Source of the DNA: a virus | IMG/VR virus record: IMGVR_UViG_3300046660_000285 | Location: 1 to 51,143 of that record | DNA length: 51,143 nt | Reading direction: 5' to 3' (one strand) | Part shown: one piece after another, positions 36,636 to 45,852 of the stretch | How the letters are laid out: the number at the start of each line of letters is the position of its first letter | Position numbering within the stretch: position 1 is the first letter of the stretch | Notes under the pieces: model-generated | The model's input: only the letters and a program-made list of their open reading frames with translations | Database searches by the model: none | Told to the model about the DNA's origin: nothing | Made by a program: the position numbers and the translations under genes

Positions 36636-39600
36636 GCAAGGTCGTGGGCAGCATTCTAAAAATATGGTTCGGCATCAACGCGCTGGTAGTCGGCGCGGTC
36701 ACCGGCAATTTCGCACTGGCGGCAACTGGGCTCGGCCTGCTGGTGGGCGGCATCACCGGGCTCACCCAGCATGCCCCGAAGCCGGACCTGACCGAAACCG
36801 CGCTCAAATCACCGACCCCTGCCCGGGTGTCCGGCTACGGACTGGGCCGCCATTACATGGCCTATGCCCTCTACGTCACCAACAAGGACGGCGTCGCGGT
36901 CGACGTCGGGGCCTTCCATGACGGTCGGGTCAACGCGATCACCGGCCATTACCTGGCCGACATCAAGATCGTCGTGCTTCCCGACGGTCGCGTTCAGGCC
37001 GGCGAGGCCGGGCAGTTCGGTGAAGACAGCGATATCGTCAAAGTTTTCACCCGGCTCGGCGAGGATGCCGAAACCGCCTATAGCCAGGTCATCGCGAAGG
37101 TTCCGGACCAGTGGACCAGCGATCACCGCGGCGACGGCGTCTGCACTGGGGCGGTGCTGACGAACCCGACCAAAGCCAAATATTTCCAGATGATATTTCC
37201 GAGCGGCGGGCCGAACAACATGCCGCTGTCGCTGGTACTGGAGCGTCAGCTTTGCTTCGATTGGCGCGACCCCAGCCAGTCCGTCACCGATCGCTCGACG
37301 TGGAAATACACCGAGAACGCCATCCTTCATCTCGCGCATTACGAGCTGGTCCGAGACAACAAGGATTGGGAGACGCATTTTGTGCCGACGTTGGCACATT
37401 GGACTGCGGCAGCTGATGTCTGCGATGAAGCGGTGCCGCTCAAGGGCGTGCAGACCATCCTCGCTGAGAAAGCCGACGATGGTAGCGATCATATCACGGT
37501 CACCACGGCGAACGGCCTGACGACCGGCATGACGATCGTCATCTCGGCAACCGGTGACACCTCGCTGACCGAGACGCGCACGGTGACGTCGATTACCGGG
37601 CTGGTGCTTGGTCTGAGTAGTCCGCTGTCGCACGATCACCCTGTCGGCTCGCAAGTCGCATGGTCATCGTCGGAGGGGTCGCCAGCTACGGAGCCGCGCT
37701 ATCGGTCCTGTCTCGCCCACAAGCACACCGACGAACATAAGTCGGTCGTCGGCGGGTTACTGGCCTGTTGCGACGGCTGGCTGGCACCGCGCTCGGATGG
37801 CGCACTGGTCGTCTATGCCGGGCACTATTACGAGCCGACGGTCACGATCGGGCCGGATCTCATCGTCGGCTATTCGTTGCAGGATGGCGTCGACGAGGAA
37901 TCGGCGATCAACTCGATCTCGGTCACCTACGTCTCGGCCAATCACGATTTCAACGTCGTCGACACCGATCCATGGGTGGACGAGGACGACATCGCCGAGC
38001 GCGGCAAGGTGCTGGCGACGCAAATTGCGAACCAGGTGCCGACGCATTCCCAAGCCCGTCGACTGGCCAAGCCTGCAATGGCACGCACCAATGCGGCCAA
38101 ACGCGGCACGATCACGACCACCTCGGGTGGCAAGGTCGCACTCGGCCAACGCTATATCCACCTGACGATCGAGGAAGCTGGAACGACGTTCCTCGACGCC
38201 GCGGTCGAGATCGTGGCGCCGGTCAAGCGCAACCCCATCACGGGCGGAATCACCTTCAACTGGGTGCTGGCGGACCCGAACATGTACGCATGGAACCCGG
38301 CGACAGAGGAAGGCGACCCGGCGCCGGTGGGCAACCGGCTCGCGCCGGCGCCACTCGACGCGCCGATCATCACGTCGGCTGCGGCGGATTTCTCGGCGGT
38401 TTCCGACGACGGTACCGGCGTGCGCGTCACGATCGACGTCACGGCGCCTGACCGCGACGACCTGACCTGGTACGCGCGCTGGCGGGTAGTCGGCGACACC
38501 AGCTGGAACGAGGCGCAATATTCCGACGTCGATCCCGGCACGTCGGTGACACTGCAGACCGGATTCGTGCCGGCGCATCAGACCGTCGAGGTTGAGGCCG
38601 CCTATCAGGTCGGTGACGGGCGGATTTCTCCGTTCTCGTCGCCGGCAACAGAGGTCGGCACCGCGACCGACGCGACGCCACCCGACGCGGCATCCGCAAT
38701 CACACTGATAAGCTGGTCGGACGCGCTCAACCTGACCACGGCCCGCATTGCTCGAGCATCCTCCTATCGCTGGCGGTTCTACGATCCTGGCGATTTGACG
38801 ACGCCCATCCGCACGATCGTCACATCAACGCCGACTGTTGCCTACACCTCTCTACAGGCGACGTCGGACGGCATTCGCCGAGACTATGTCGCGACGGTCG
38901 CTGGCGTGAACGGCGCTGGTGCAGGAACGGCGGCGTCGACCACCACTCTGACACTAGCAGCCCCAGCCGCTATCACCTCCTTCGCTGCGGCTGACGGCAC
39001 GACCGAATCCGCGGTGACGTTCGATCTCTCCACCGAGCCGGGCGTAGTCGGATACGTCATCGCCACCTCGACCGTCTCAGGCTTCGACCCGATGACACAG
39101 GGATCACTATTCTACTTCAAGGGCACGCCGGCCTATCTGCAGAACCTTGCCGCTGGCACATTCTATGCCATCGGGGCGGCCTACGACGCATGGACTACGC
39201 GGCCGGATCTTTTGAATTTCTCGTCGCAGGACAGCTTCACGATCTCGACCGGTGGCGGTGGTGTCGGCGGCGGCGGTGGCGGTGGCGGTGGTGGCTATTG
39301 CGTCGCCGTCGAGGTCCCGATCCTACTCGCAAATGAAGCGCACGACGGCGCCGGCGCGGAAATCCGTGCCGAGCTGCTGACGATCGGTCATTGGGTCTGG
39401 ACGCGGCCCGAACTTGACGACGGCTCGCTTGGCGACTGGGGCGCGTATCAGGTCGCGGCGGTGACGTTCGTAGACGAGCCGGTGCTGGCCCTCGACATCG
39501 GGACCGGTGTGCTGCGTGCAACGGCGGCCCATCGGATCTGGATCGGCGACAGCTGGGTGCGCATGGATGCGCTCGGATCGCCTGATGGTAGCGCCATGGT

Positions 39601-39685
39601 CGCCAAGATCACCGTCGACACTGCCCACACCTATGTCAGCGGCGGCGTGATCAGCCACAACCTCAAGCAGGATTCCCCAGAGTGA
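36632..39685 (+). CDS. J-like tail tip protein with C-terminal Hint domain
   Basis: 1017 aa. N-terminal hydrophobic segment, a central J-like/phage tail-III region to about 560, then FN3-like repeats (about 575-870). After a Gly-rich linker comes a Hint-type domain: Cys890 (GGYCVAVEVPILL), block-B-like TAAHRIWIGDSWV and final ISHN (His1009-Asn1010). The residue after Asn1010 is Leu, not Cys/Ser/Thr, so splicing is unlikely but C-terminal or N-terminal self-cleavage is possible. Likely determines host recognition at the tail tip. Confidence 0.88.
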   Translation: MSKVVGSILKIWFGINALVVGAVTGNFALAATGLGLLVGGITGLTQHAPKPDLTETALKSPTPARVSGYGLGRHYMAYALYVTNKDGVAVDVGAFHDGRVNAITGHYLADIKIVVLPDGRVQAGEAGQFGEDSDIVKVFTRLGEDAETAYSQVIAKVPDQWTSDHRGDGVCTGAVLTNPTKAKYFQMIFPSGGPNNMPLSLVLERQLCFDWRDPSQSVTDRSTWKYTENAILHLAHYELVRDNKDWETHFVPTLAHWTAAADVCDEAVPLKGVQTILAEKADDGSDHITVTTANGLTTGMTIVISATGDTSLTETRTVTSITGLVLGLSSPLSHDHPVGSQVAWSSSEGSPATEPRYRSCLAHKHTDEHKSVVGGLLACCDGWLAPRSDGALVVYAGHYYEPTVTIGPDLIVGYSLQDGVDEESAINSISVTYVSANHDFNVVDTDPWVDEDDIAERGKVLATQIANQVPTHSQARRLAKPAMARTNAAKRGTITTTSGGKVALGQRYIHLTIEEAGTTFLDAAVEIVAPVKRNPITGGITFNWVLADPNMYAWNPATEEGDPAPVGNRLAPAPLDAPIITSAAADFSAVSDDGTGVRVTIDVTAPDRDDLTWYARWRVVGDTSWNEAQYSDVDPGTSVTLQTGFVPAHQTVEVEAAYQVGDGRISPFSSPATEVGTATDATPPDAASAITLISWSDALNLTTARIARASSYRWRFYDPGDLTTPIRTIVTSTPTVAYTSLQATSDGIRRDYVATVAGVNGAGAGTAASTTTLTLAAPAAITSFAAADGTTESAVTFDLSTEPGVVGYVIATSTVSGFDPMTQGSLFYFKGTPAYLQNLAAGTFYAIGAAYDAWTTRPDLLNFSSQDSFTISTGGGGVGGGGGGGGGGYCVAVEVPILLANEAHDGAGAEIRAELLTIGHWVWTRPELDDGSLGDWGAYQVAAVTFVDEPVLALDIGTGVLRATAAHRIWIGDSWVRMDALGSPDGSAMVAKITVDTAHTYVSGGVISHNLKQDSPE

Positions 39686-39688
39686 TCA

Positions 39689-39721
39689 GCCGTAATTGAT
39701 CTGGGGTCGCCAGCCTAACCG
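39689..39721 (+). promoter_or_regulatory. Late-unit motif, copy 5 (before tail fibre)
   Basis: TGATCAGCCGTAATT with GCCGTAAT at 39689-39696, second box TAACCG at 39716-39721. Tail fibre ATG lies 60 bp after the first G. Directly follows the J-like stop. Confidence 0.65.
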
Positions 39722-39748
39722 TTCCCCTATTTCACGGTCGGGACAGTC

Positions 39749-42667
39749 ATGGGCACGATAGCGGATAAATTCGGCGAAGCGTTCCGCGACTTTGAGACTG
39801 ACGGCGTCCCGGCATCTGGTGCTCACAAGCCGGTAAAGCATGAAATTCAGGCGCTGGGGACGGCGATCGATACGGCGCTCGCGGGCGCGGTTTCAGGGAT
39901 CGCTCAATACGCGACGGCTGCAGCCTTGCCGACCTCGCCGGCGCCAGCGGAAGGCAAGCAGGCGCGCGTCTATGACGACCCGACGCCCGCAAACAACACC
40001 TATTGGATCTACCAAAGCGGAGCCTGGGCGATCGACGTCGACTTCGCGGCGAATCTCAAGGGCCCAACAGGCGCAACTGGTGCAACGGGCGCAACCGGTC
40101 CGACTGGAGCCACCGGCGCAACCGGTGCGACAGGGCCGGCCGGAGCCGACGGGCATGCCACTTCCACCATCGATGGCTATGGCTCCCCGCCGTCGTCCAT
40201 CGGGGTCACTGGGGACTATTACCGCGACCTCAAAGCGGGCGTTCGCTACGGCCCGAAGACGGCCGCGGGATGGCCGGCGACCGGGGAACCGTACACTCTT
40301 GCGTCGTCCTCGATTCCGTCCACGCGCGTGCGACGCGACCTGCGGATTGCCGGCGCGGTCTTCCCGACCGACCATTGGACGTTCACGCGGGGCAGCACCT
40401 CGACCGATCTGCTCGAAACCGACCCCTATACCTATGCATATTCGTCGTTCGCCAACGACGTACCAGTGATACGCGTCGGCAAGGGCCTTCTCTCCTACAT
40501 GCGGGCGCAGCAGTATCTGTCCAACCCGACCGCGCCGGCCACCCACACGACCGCGGGCAATGTTGCGGTCGGCACGGCCATCCTGCTTGTTTGGGGGCCA
40601 GTTGGCGCGAGTGTTACCGTAGCCGCGGGAACGGCCGTTGGATCGGGCTTCGCGACCGCCAATTGCAACGGTACGGGGGCCGCGAAGATCGTCCTTACGA
40701 TCACGACGGCAGGCACGATCGCGGTTACCGTCTCGGGGTCGGTTACCTATTTCAACCTGCAGCAAAACCCATCGTCGCCGACCGCAACCGAGGCTGTACC
40801 GTTTATCGCGACGACTGGTATCCGCGAGCCGGACAAGGCTGTCGCAACGTCCACCATGATCGCGCTGCTCAACACGACAGCCGGCTACATGCTGATGGGT
40901 GTGTCGAATGTCACCGGGCGAAGCTACGCACGCTCGCCATGCTTTTGGGGGCTCAATAACGTCACCGCGGGATACGCCGCCAGTGACACGCAATTCACTG
41001 TCTATGACCCGGCAAATCAGACGTCGCTCACGACGATCGGCTCGGACACCTTCAGTGCCGGCGCGACCATCGGTCGGACTTGGGACGCTACCTCCACCAT
41101 GGATTTCGGCGGGGGCAATCGCGTCGAGTCGTCGCACCCATATCGCTACAACAACGGCGCTGCGGTCACGGCCGCCACACTCGGCCACCCGTCGACCACG
41201 AACACCTCGGGCGCGAACCAGCTCAACGGCATCGTTGGCTGGTACGAGATCGACACGGGCGGCCGTATCACTGCGGAGGCGCTCTACGAAAAGTACACCT
41301 CCATGCCCTCGCCGGCGCTGGACACGCTGCTCAAGAATTATGTCGGCTCGACCCAGTTTCCGCACGTCCTCAGTCAGGAGCGTTTGCTGCAGGCTGGCGT
41401 CATCGATCACGTCCCGTACGGCGTAGCCGGTCCATCGCACGAGGGCGGTGTCGCGACCGGCACCAACATTCGCGCGGTTGCGTGGATGACGCAGATGGTC
41501 GCGGACTTGGAGAGCCAGGGCTATGCGGTAACCGACGATGCAATCGTAAGCCAAAACAGCTCGGTCTATTCTGCCGGAACCAATGCGTATGATCCACGCG
41601 ACACCTATACCGGCACTGCACCAACGCTCGGCGGCGTGACGTTCGGCGGAGAGTACATCGCTGTCCCGACGGGGACGGTCATCACCTTCACGCCATCGTC
41701 GCGGCAGACCTCGCGCTTTCATCTCGCGATCTATACTAACGCGAGCTACGGCAATGCCGAAGTGTCGATCGATGGCGGGACGACGCCCATCGCCTGTAAC
41801 GAGAACGCAGCGACCAGCATCCCCAGCACCGTCTCGACCTTCACGGCGTCGATTGCTGATGACCTGATGACTGTTACCGGTAGCGTAACGGGCACCGCGC
41901 TCGCGCCGGGCGACATCATCAGCGGTGGCACCGCGGTGAGCGGCACGCGTATCACTGCTCAAGTTTCGGGGACGACGGGCGGCGCTGGTGTCTACCGCGT
42001 CCATATCGGCAAGCAGACGGTCGCAAGTGCCACGATGACGGTCATCATCCGGTGCCGGACGTTCGATGCCGCGCTGGGCATGAAGGCTTGGTCCACCAAG
42101 GCAACGGGATCCGCGATCCATATCGCCTATCGCTACGCTCGGAACCCTGCGATCGCACAGCGCGTGTTCTTCAACGGCGGACGCAATGGCTTCAACGTCA
42201 CCAATTTGGCGCAGGACAGCTCACCGGAGTCGAGCTATCTGATGCTGATCCGCGCGCTCGGTTTCGCCGCGGTGATTGGCGGCGTCGACCAAACGAACGA
42301 CATGGCGGGGTCCGGCACCGACTTCGCGTCCATCTACGATCCGAAGAGTTATGCCATTATTCAGGCGATCCGCGCCACCGCCGATCCGATCGGCCTCACC
42401 GACCCGCCCACTTCGCCGGCGGTCTACACGCTGGCCGTCCAGGACAAGGTCGTGAACCAGGCGCGCGCGGTCTACGGGAAATACGGCGTCCCCTATTACG
42501 ATCTGTACGGCTGGAAAACGGTCCAGGGTGTGACGTCGGGATACACCGCCATTTTCCCGAGCGGCCTTTATGGCAGCGACACGATCCACCTCGCCAAGGT
42601 CGGGCACAAGCGCCTCAAGGCCAATCAGATTGGTTCCCTTCTCAAGCGCCTATGGGCTGCTGCTTAA
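39749..42667 (+). CDS. Collagen-like tail fibre with SGNH-hydrolase-like C-terminus
   Basis: 972 aa. N-terminal attachment region, then a short collagen-like run of G-x-T/A triplets (about 105-134; GPTGATGATG), a large beta-rich body, and a C-terminal hydrolase-like part. Near the end DTIHLAKVGHKRLK fits the catalytic D-x-x-H block of SGNH/GDSL esterases; the nucleophile block is not clear. Likely receptor-binding fibre, possibly deacetylating host polysaccharide. Confidence 0.82.
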   Translation: MGTIADKFGEAFRDFETDGVPASGAHKPVKHEIQALGTAIDTALAGAVSGIAQYATAAALPTSPAPAEGKQARVYDDPTPANNTYWIYQSGAWAIDVDFAANLKGPTGATGATGATGPTGATGATGATGPAGADGHATSTIDGYGSPPSSIGVTGDYYRDLKAGVRYGPKTAAGWPATGEPYTLASSSIPSTRVRRDLRIAGAVFPTDHWTFTRGSTSTDLLETDPYTYAYSSFANDVPVIRVGKGLLSYMRAQQYLSNPTAPATHTTAGNVAVGTAILLVWGPVGASVTVAAGTAVGSGFATANCNGTGAAKIVLTITTAGTIAVTVSGSVTYFNLQQNPSSPTATEAVPFIATTGIREPDKAVATSTMIALLNTTAGYMLMGVSNVTGRSYARSPCFWGLNNVTAGYAASDTQFTVYDPANQTSLTTIGSDTFSAGATIGRTWDATSTMDFGGGNRVESSHPYRYNNGAAVTAATLGHPSTTNTSGANQLNGIVGWYEIDTGGRITAEALYEKYTSMPSPALDTLLKNYVGSTQFPHVLSQERLLQAGVIDHVPYGVAGPSHEGGVATGTNIRAVAWMTQMVADLESQGYAVTDDAIVSQNSSVYSAGTNAYDPRDTYTGTAPTLGGVTFGGEYIAVPTGTVITFTPSSRQTSRFHLAIYTNASYGNAEVSIDGGTTPIACNENAATSIPSTVSTFTASIADDLMTVTGSVTGTALAPGDIISGGTAVSGTRITAQVSGTTGGAGVYRVHIGKQTVASATMTVIIRCRTFDAALGMKAWSTKATGSAIHIAYRYARNPAIAQRVFFNGGRNGFNVTNLAQDSSPESSYLMLIRALGFAAVIGGVDQTNDMAGSGTDFASIYDPKSYAIIQAIRATADPIGLTDPPTSPAVYTLAVQDKVVNQARAVYGKYGVPYYDLYGWKTVQGVTSGYTAIFPSGLYGSDTIHLAKVGHKRLKANQIGSLLKRLWAAA

Positions 42668-42680
42668 TTGGAGAACGACG

Positions 42681-42908
42681 ATGACGAAATCGCCTACATT
42701 GCTGCAACAGGCCTATCTCGATTCCGCCGCCGCGCTGGATGGTTTCGGCGAGATGGGTGAAGCCGCTACAGCCGCCGACGTGCAGCGGGCCCACGACCTT
42801 TGGGCGTCGATCCCTGAAGAGGACCGCCACCTGGTAACGTTGTGTTTTCACCAGTTCGACGCGCAGAGAGACCTGTTCAATGCGGCCCCCGAGCCCATCG
42901 ATCGCTAA
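42681..42908 (+). CDS. Small protein after tail fibre
   Basis: 75 aa, acidic helical (LLQQAYLDSAAALDGFGEMG ... VTLCFHQFDAQRD). SD-like GGAGAA upstream. Could be a tail-fibre chaperone from its place, but no family is recognised. Its TAA overlaps the stop of the opposite-strand gene 42905..43078. Confidence 0.6.
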   Translation: MTKSPTLLQQAYLDSAAALDGFGEMGEAATAADVQRAHDLWASIPEEDRHLVTLCFHQFDAQRDLFNAAPEPIDR

Positions 42909-43078
42909 AGATCCTCATCGCTCTCAGGGTTGCGGGAGCGTGGGAGAAGCTGCGCCACCAAAAACCCCAGGGCAATGATTGCCAGAGACGCAATGCCCGC
43001 ATGGCCGGTAACATTGTACGAGACGACTTGGGCAGTCTCGCTCATCCAGCCAGTCGCATCTGGGACATGGTTTACCAT
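42905..43078 (-). CDS. 57-aa leftward single-pass membrane protein
   Basis: 57 aa, MVNHVPDATGWMSETAQVVS, then membrane segment AGIASLAIIALGFLVAQLLP and an acidic tail. AAGGAG six bases before ATG 43078 on the minus strand. It lies antisense between fibre and lysis modules, so it is not expressed with the late genes. Superinfection or lysis-control role is speculative. Confidence 0.68.
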   Translation of the reverse strand: MVNHVPDATGWMSETAQVVSYNVTGHAGIASLAIIALGFLVAQLLPRSRNPESDEDL

Positions 43079-43143
43079 CGCCGCTCCTTATCGCTTTCCA
43101 GCCTCGCAAACAATCGAGGGAATGCAGCAACGGGCGACCGGGC

Positions 43144-43305
43144 CTAGTGCGGGCCGTCGCCTTTCGATCGATCCAGCTTCCATCCGCCGGGTGTCCATCT
43201 CATCGGCGCGCCGCAATTCTGGCAAACCGACGTGTACCGACCTTCGCCGATATGCCGCGCCTCAGGGTCGCGGCGATGGTAGCCGAGTAAACACAAAATA
43301 TTCAC
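43144..43305 (-). CDS. 53-aa leftward zinc-binding-like protein
   Basis: 53 aa from GTG 43305 with GGGGGA upstream: MNILCLLGYHRRDPEARHIG, then SVCQNCGAPMRW and GGWKL. The C-x-x-x-x-H ... C-x-x-C spacing suggests a zinc site like in small phage CLLGHHxR proteins. Same strand as 42905..43078 and probably transcribed with it. Confidence 0.65.
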   Translation of the reverse strand: MNILCLLGYHRRDPEARHIGEGRYTSVCQNCGAPMRWTPGGWKLDRSKGDGPH

Positions 43306-43379
43306 GACATCCCCCGATCGTCATCCCGCCCCATTAGCAGAAACGCGATCGAACGCCGATAATCATTGCCACCGAAACA

Positions 43380-43413
43380 GCCGTAATTCCCCACCCTCCC
43401 CAGCAGCATACCC
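43380..43413 (+). promoter_or_regulatory. Late-unit motif, copy 6 (before lysis module)
   Basis: CAGCCGTAATT with GCCGTAAT at 43380-43387, second box CATACCC at 43407-43413. The next supported start is ATG 43497. Confidence 0.6.
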
Positions 43414-43496
43414 GGCCCCACCCATTGCGGCGAGCCGATGTCCAATCACGCCCACATTCCAGAAGTTTCGCGGGCCGTCTCGAGCGGGGCGCCTGC

Positions 43497-43805
43497 ATGA
43501 CCGAACCACTCGACACGACGGGGATGATGTTGGGCGAGCTCAAGGGGCAGATGCGCGAACTCATCCACAACGTGAACAACATGTCGATGAAGCTCGATGG
43601 CCTCACGCGCGAGGTCGTCGGCGCACAGGAAATCCCTGGCAAAGTTGCCGAACTCGATCGCCGGGTGACGGACCTCGAGACCGACAAAAATCGCCGGGAC
43701 GGCGCGATGGGGTTCGGCGGCTGGCTGCTGAACTCTCCGCTGGTCGGCTGGCTCGTCGGGGCGGCGATAGCGGTGTGGGCGCTGTTCAAGGGGAAAGTCG
43801 GGTGA
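43497..43805 (+). CDS. Membrane-anchored coiled-coil protein, possible holin
   Basis: 102 aa from ATG 43497. Coiled coil at residues about 15-65 (LKGQMRELIHNVNNMSMKLD, VAELDRRVTDLETDK) and one C-terminal membrane segment (WLVGAAIAVWALF). First gene of the lysis block, coupled by GTGA to the endolysin. The topology resembles hemolysin XhlA-type holins; assignment is tentative. Confidence 0.72.
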   Translation: MTEPLDTTGMMLGELKGQMRELIHNVNNMSMKLDGLTREVVGAQEIPGKVAELDRRVTDLETDKNRRDGAMGFGGWLLNSPLVGWLVGAAIAVWALFKGKVG

Positions 43806-44347
43806 CCCTTGCGATCGACCAAGTGATCGAAGGCGTGCTGGCCAACGAAGGCGGATACGTCAACGACGCGCGCGATGCCGGCGGGGAGACGAATTACGGT
43901 ATCACCGTCGCAACCGCTCGACAGCAGGGATACCAGGGCGCCATGCGCGACATGCCGCGCGACTTCGCTATTGAGGTCTATCGGCGCCAGTATGTCGTGG
44001 CGCCGGGCTTCGACAAGATCGCAGCGCTCGATTCCGATATCGGGGCAGAGCTCGTCGATACGGGCGTCAACATGGGGCCGCCGGTCGCGGCAACGTTTCT
44101 ACAGCGCGCGCTCAATGGGCTGAATAACCAGGGCCGTGACTATGCGGACCTGCTGGTCGATGGTGTAGCCGGAAATGCCACCAGGGCCGCCCTCAGTGCG
44201 TTTCTGGCAAAGCGCGGGCCGGAAGGACGTCGCCGACTCCTTGCTCTCCTGAACGCGCTCCAGGGCGCGCGCTATCTCAGCTTGGCGGAGGGTCGGGCGG
44301 CCAACGAGGCCTTCCTTTATGGCTGGCTGGGGAGGATCGCGGCATGA
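43802..44347 (+). CDS. Endolysin (GH108 N-acetylmuramidase)
   Basis: 181 aa from GTG 43802. ANEGGYVNDARDAGGETNYG with catalytic Glu16 is the GH108 signature (E-GGYxNxxxDxGGxTxxGIT); the C-terminal half is the companion peptidoglycan-binding part (ELVDTGVNMGPPVAATFLQR). No signal peptide, so it needs a holin. Cleaves peptidoglycan at lysis. Confidence 0.93.
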   Translation: MTLAIDQVIEGVLANEGGYVNDARDAGGETNYGITVATARQQGYQGAMRDMPRDFAIEVYRRQYVVAPGFDKIAALDSDIGAELVDTGVNMGPPVAATFLQRALNGLNNQGRDYADLLVDGVAGNATRAALSAFLAKRGPEGRRRLLALLNALQGARYLSLAEGRAANEAFLYGWLGRIAA

Positions 44348-44760
44348 AGCGGCTCAACTGGACCTCCGTCGCGATCATGATCGGCCTGCCCGGCCTTCTC
44401 GGGTTCGTGGCCTGGCTGATCTACATCCTGTCATCGCCCGAGCGTTGGTGCGGCGTTCAGGTCACCGGCACCAAGATGGCCAGCCGACCGATCGCTGATT
44501 GCTCCGCGATCGTGCTGCAGCTGATCCATTGGCTGGGCTGGTACGGCGTTACGCTGATCGGCTGCATCTGCATCGCCTTCCTGACGATCGTGGCGCGGGA
44601 TCTGCGAGCTTATCTGGATGTGTCGGGGCCGAACGGTTGGGGCGCGAAGGTTGGCGGTGACAACGCGGCGTCCGGCGCGGCGGCGGTGGCAGACGCCGCT
44701 GTCGAAAAGGCGGCCGATATTGCGGAAGCGCCGCCACCTCCTCCCGCTAATCGAGGTTGA
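44344..44760 (+). CDS. Two-pass membrane protein, holin-like
   Basis: 138 aa. Two membrane segments (VAIMIGLPGLLGFVAWLIYI and WYGVTLIGCICIAFLTIV), then an Ala-rich tail ending in a Pro-run. Position between endolysin and spanins suits a holin or antiholin. Start overlaps the endolysin stop and the stop overlaps the spanin ATG (TGATG). Confidence 0.7.
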   Translation: MKRLNWTSVAIMIGLPGLLGFVAWLIYILSSPERWCGVQVTGTKMASRPIADCSAIVLQLIHWLGWYGVTLIGCICIAFLTIVARDLRAYLDVSGPNGWGAKVGGDNAASGAAAVADAAVEKAADIAEAPPPPPANRG

Positions 44761-45110
44761 TGAGAATGCCCCCTATCGTCGAGCGCAATCTTGTCCGCAT
44801 CCTGGTCGCCCTGGTGTTCGTGCTGCTGATCGCGGGGTTCGTGACGCTTCGGTCGTGCCAGGCCGAGCGCACAGCCAAAACCGAAACCCGGCTGTCGAAG
44901 GGCCAAGCCGACGCTGCGGTCAAATCCGGAAGCGACGCCGTGGAGACTGTCGGCAACCGCATGGCGGCCGATCGCAGGGGCGATCAGACCGTCCAGGAGA
45001 CGAAAGATGCGATCAACAATGCGAGCGATGCTGTTGGCGTCGATGCTGCTGGCCGTGCCGGGCTGTGCCGGCTCGCCGGTTATTCTCGCAGGCCCGAGTG
45101 CGTGCGCTGA
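44760..45110 (+). CDS. Inner-membrane spanin (Rz-like)
   Basis: 116 aa from ATG 44760. N-terminal membrane anchor (ILVALVFVLLIAGFVTL) followed by a periplasmic helical region. The lipoprotein gene starting inside it at 45007 in another frame is the typical Rz/Rz1 overlap, which supports the call. Acts with the o-spanin to fuse inner and outer membranes at lysis. Confidence 0.8.
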   Translation: MRMPPIVERNLVRILVALVFVLLIAGFVTLRSCQAERTAKTETRLSKGQADAAVKSGSDAVETVGNRMAADRRGDQTVQETKDAINNASDAVGVDAAGRAGLCRLAGYSRRPECVR

Positions 45111-45381
45111 TCTGATTCCGGCCGAATGGTCGAAGGGTGTGCCCGGCGCCGAACCGCCGGCACCGATTCCCGACCTGCCGGTGACCGCGCCGATCGCCGA
45201 TCAGTTGAAGCAGGCACTTGCCGGCATGAAGAGCTGGACGTCGTTCGGTGTCGACCAGTCCAACCGGCTCGATCAGGCGAACGGCCGGACGGCGGATGCG
45301 ATCGGCATATTGCGACGCTGCGAGGAACGCGATCGGGCCGCGGTCAAGAAAGCCAAGCCCAAGGTGCTGGGAATCTTCTAA
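45007..45381 (+). CDS. Outer-membrane spanin lipoprotein (Rz1-like)
   Basis: 124 aa from ATG 45007. Signal peptide MRAMLLASMLLAVPGC with lipobox AVPGC; mature part begins at Cys20. Contains a Pro-rich segment (EPPAPIPDLPV). Overlaps the i-spanin by 104 nt in a different frame. Its TAA overlaps the stop of the convergent gene 45378..45845. Confidence 0.82.
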   Translation: MRSTMRAMLLASMLLAVPGCAGSPVILAGPSACADLIPAEWSKGVPGAEPPAPIPDLPVTAPIADQLKQALAGMKSWTSFGVDQSNRLDQANGRTADAIGILRRCEERDRAAVKKAKPKVLGIF

Positions 45382-45845
45382 AGATACCCGCAATCCTTGG
45401 TCTTCTCCCGCCGCTCTCGTCGCTCGCGAGCCTGCTTCTCCCATTCGGCGACGCATTTTGCCTCCTCCGCCTTGGCCTCGCGAAACACCTGGTCGGCATT
45501 GCCCAGTGACCGCGCGGCGTTGATCATTCGGTCCGGTACCCCTGGACACTTCCACCGCGGCACGGCGTTCATGATGCCGTTGAGCGCCGTCCTCGCGTTC
45601 GTGGCTCGCTGATACCGCCCACGATCAGGGTGATATGCCCCCTCCTGCGGATCCTGCACCTCGTTCCAGAAATCGGTGAAGCACCGGACCTCGCCGTTGC
45701 TCTGGCTGTATAGGAACGCCAGCGCGAAGCGGAGCCCGAACGTCGGCTTCAGCGGCCCCTCATATGAGGCATCCGCATATTCGCTCAGCGCGCACAGCGC
45801 TTTGAAGATCATCAGGTCGCGGTCGAATCGCATGCGACAGACCAT
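45378..45845 (-). CDS. Hypothetical protein next to SOS promoter
   Basis: 155 aa from ATG 45845 (ATG 45833 is an alternative). Charged C-terminal helix (AEEAKCVAEWEKQARERRER). N-terminal half contains ALAFLYSQSNGEVRCFTDFW. No family assigned. Divergent from 45918..46334, sharing the region with a LexA box, so SOS control of this gene is also possible. Confidence 0.7.
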   Translation of the reverse strand: MVCRMRFDRDLMIFKALCALSEYADASYEGPLKPTFGLRFALAFLYSQSNGEVRCFTDFWNEVQDPQEGAYHPDRGRYQRATNARTALNGIMNAVPRWKCPGVPDRMINAARSLGNADQVFREAKAEEAKCVAEWEKQARERRERREKTKDCGYL

Positions 45846-45852
45846 ACGCCAT

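Noticed and set aside
39893-42121. 742-codon leftward open frame opposite the tail fibre
   Set aside because: Mirror frame of a GC-rich coding gene; Arg-rich, no ribosome site, no domain; the + strand product is clearly real.
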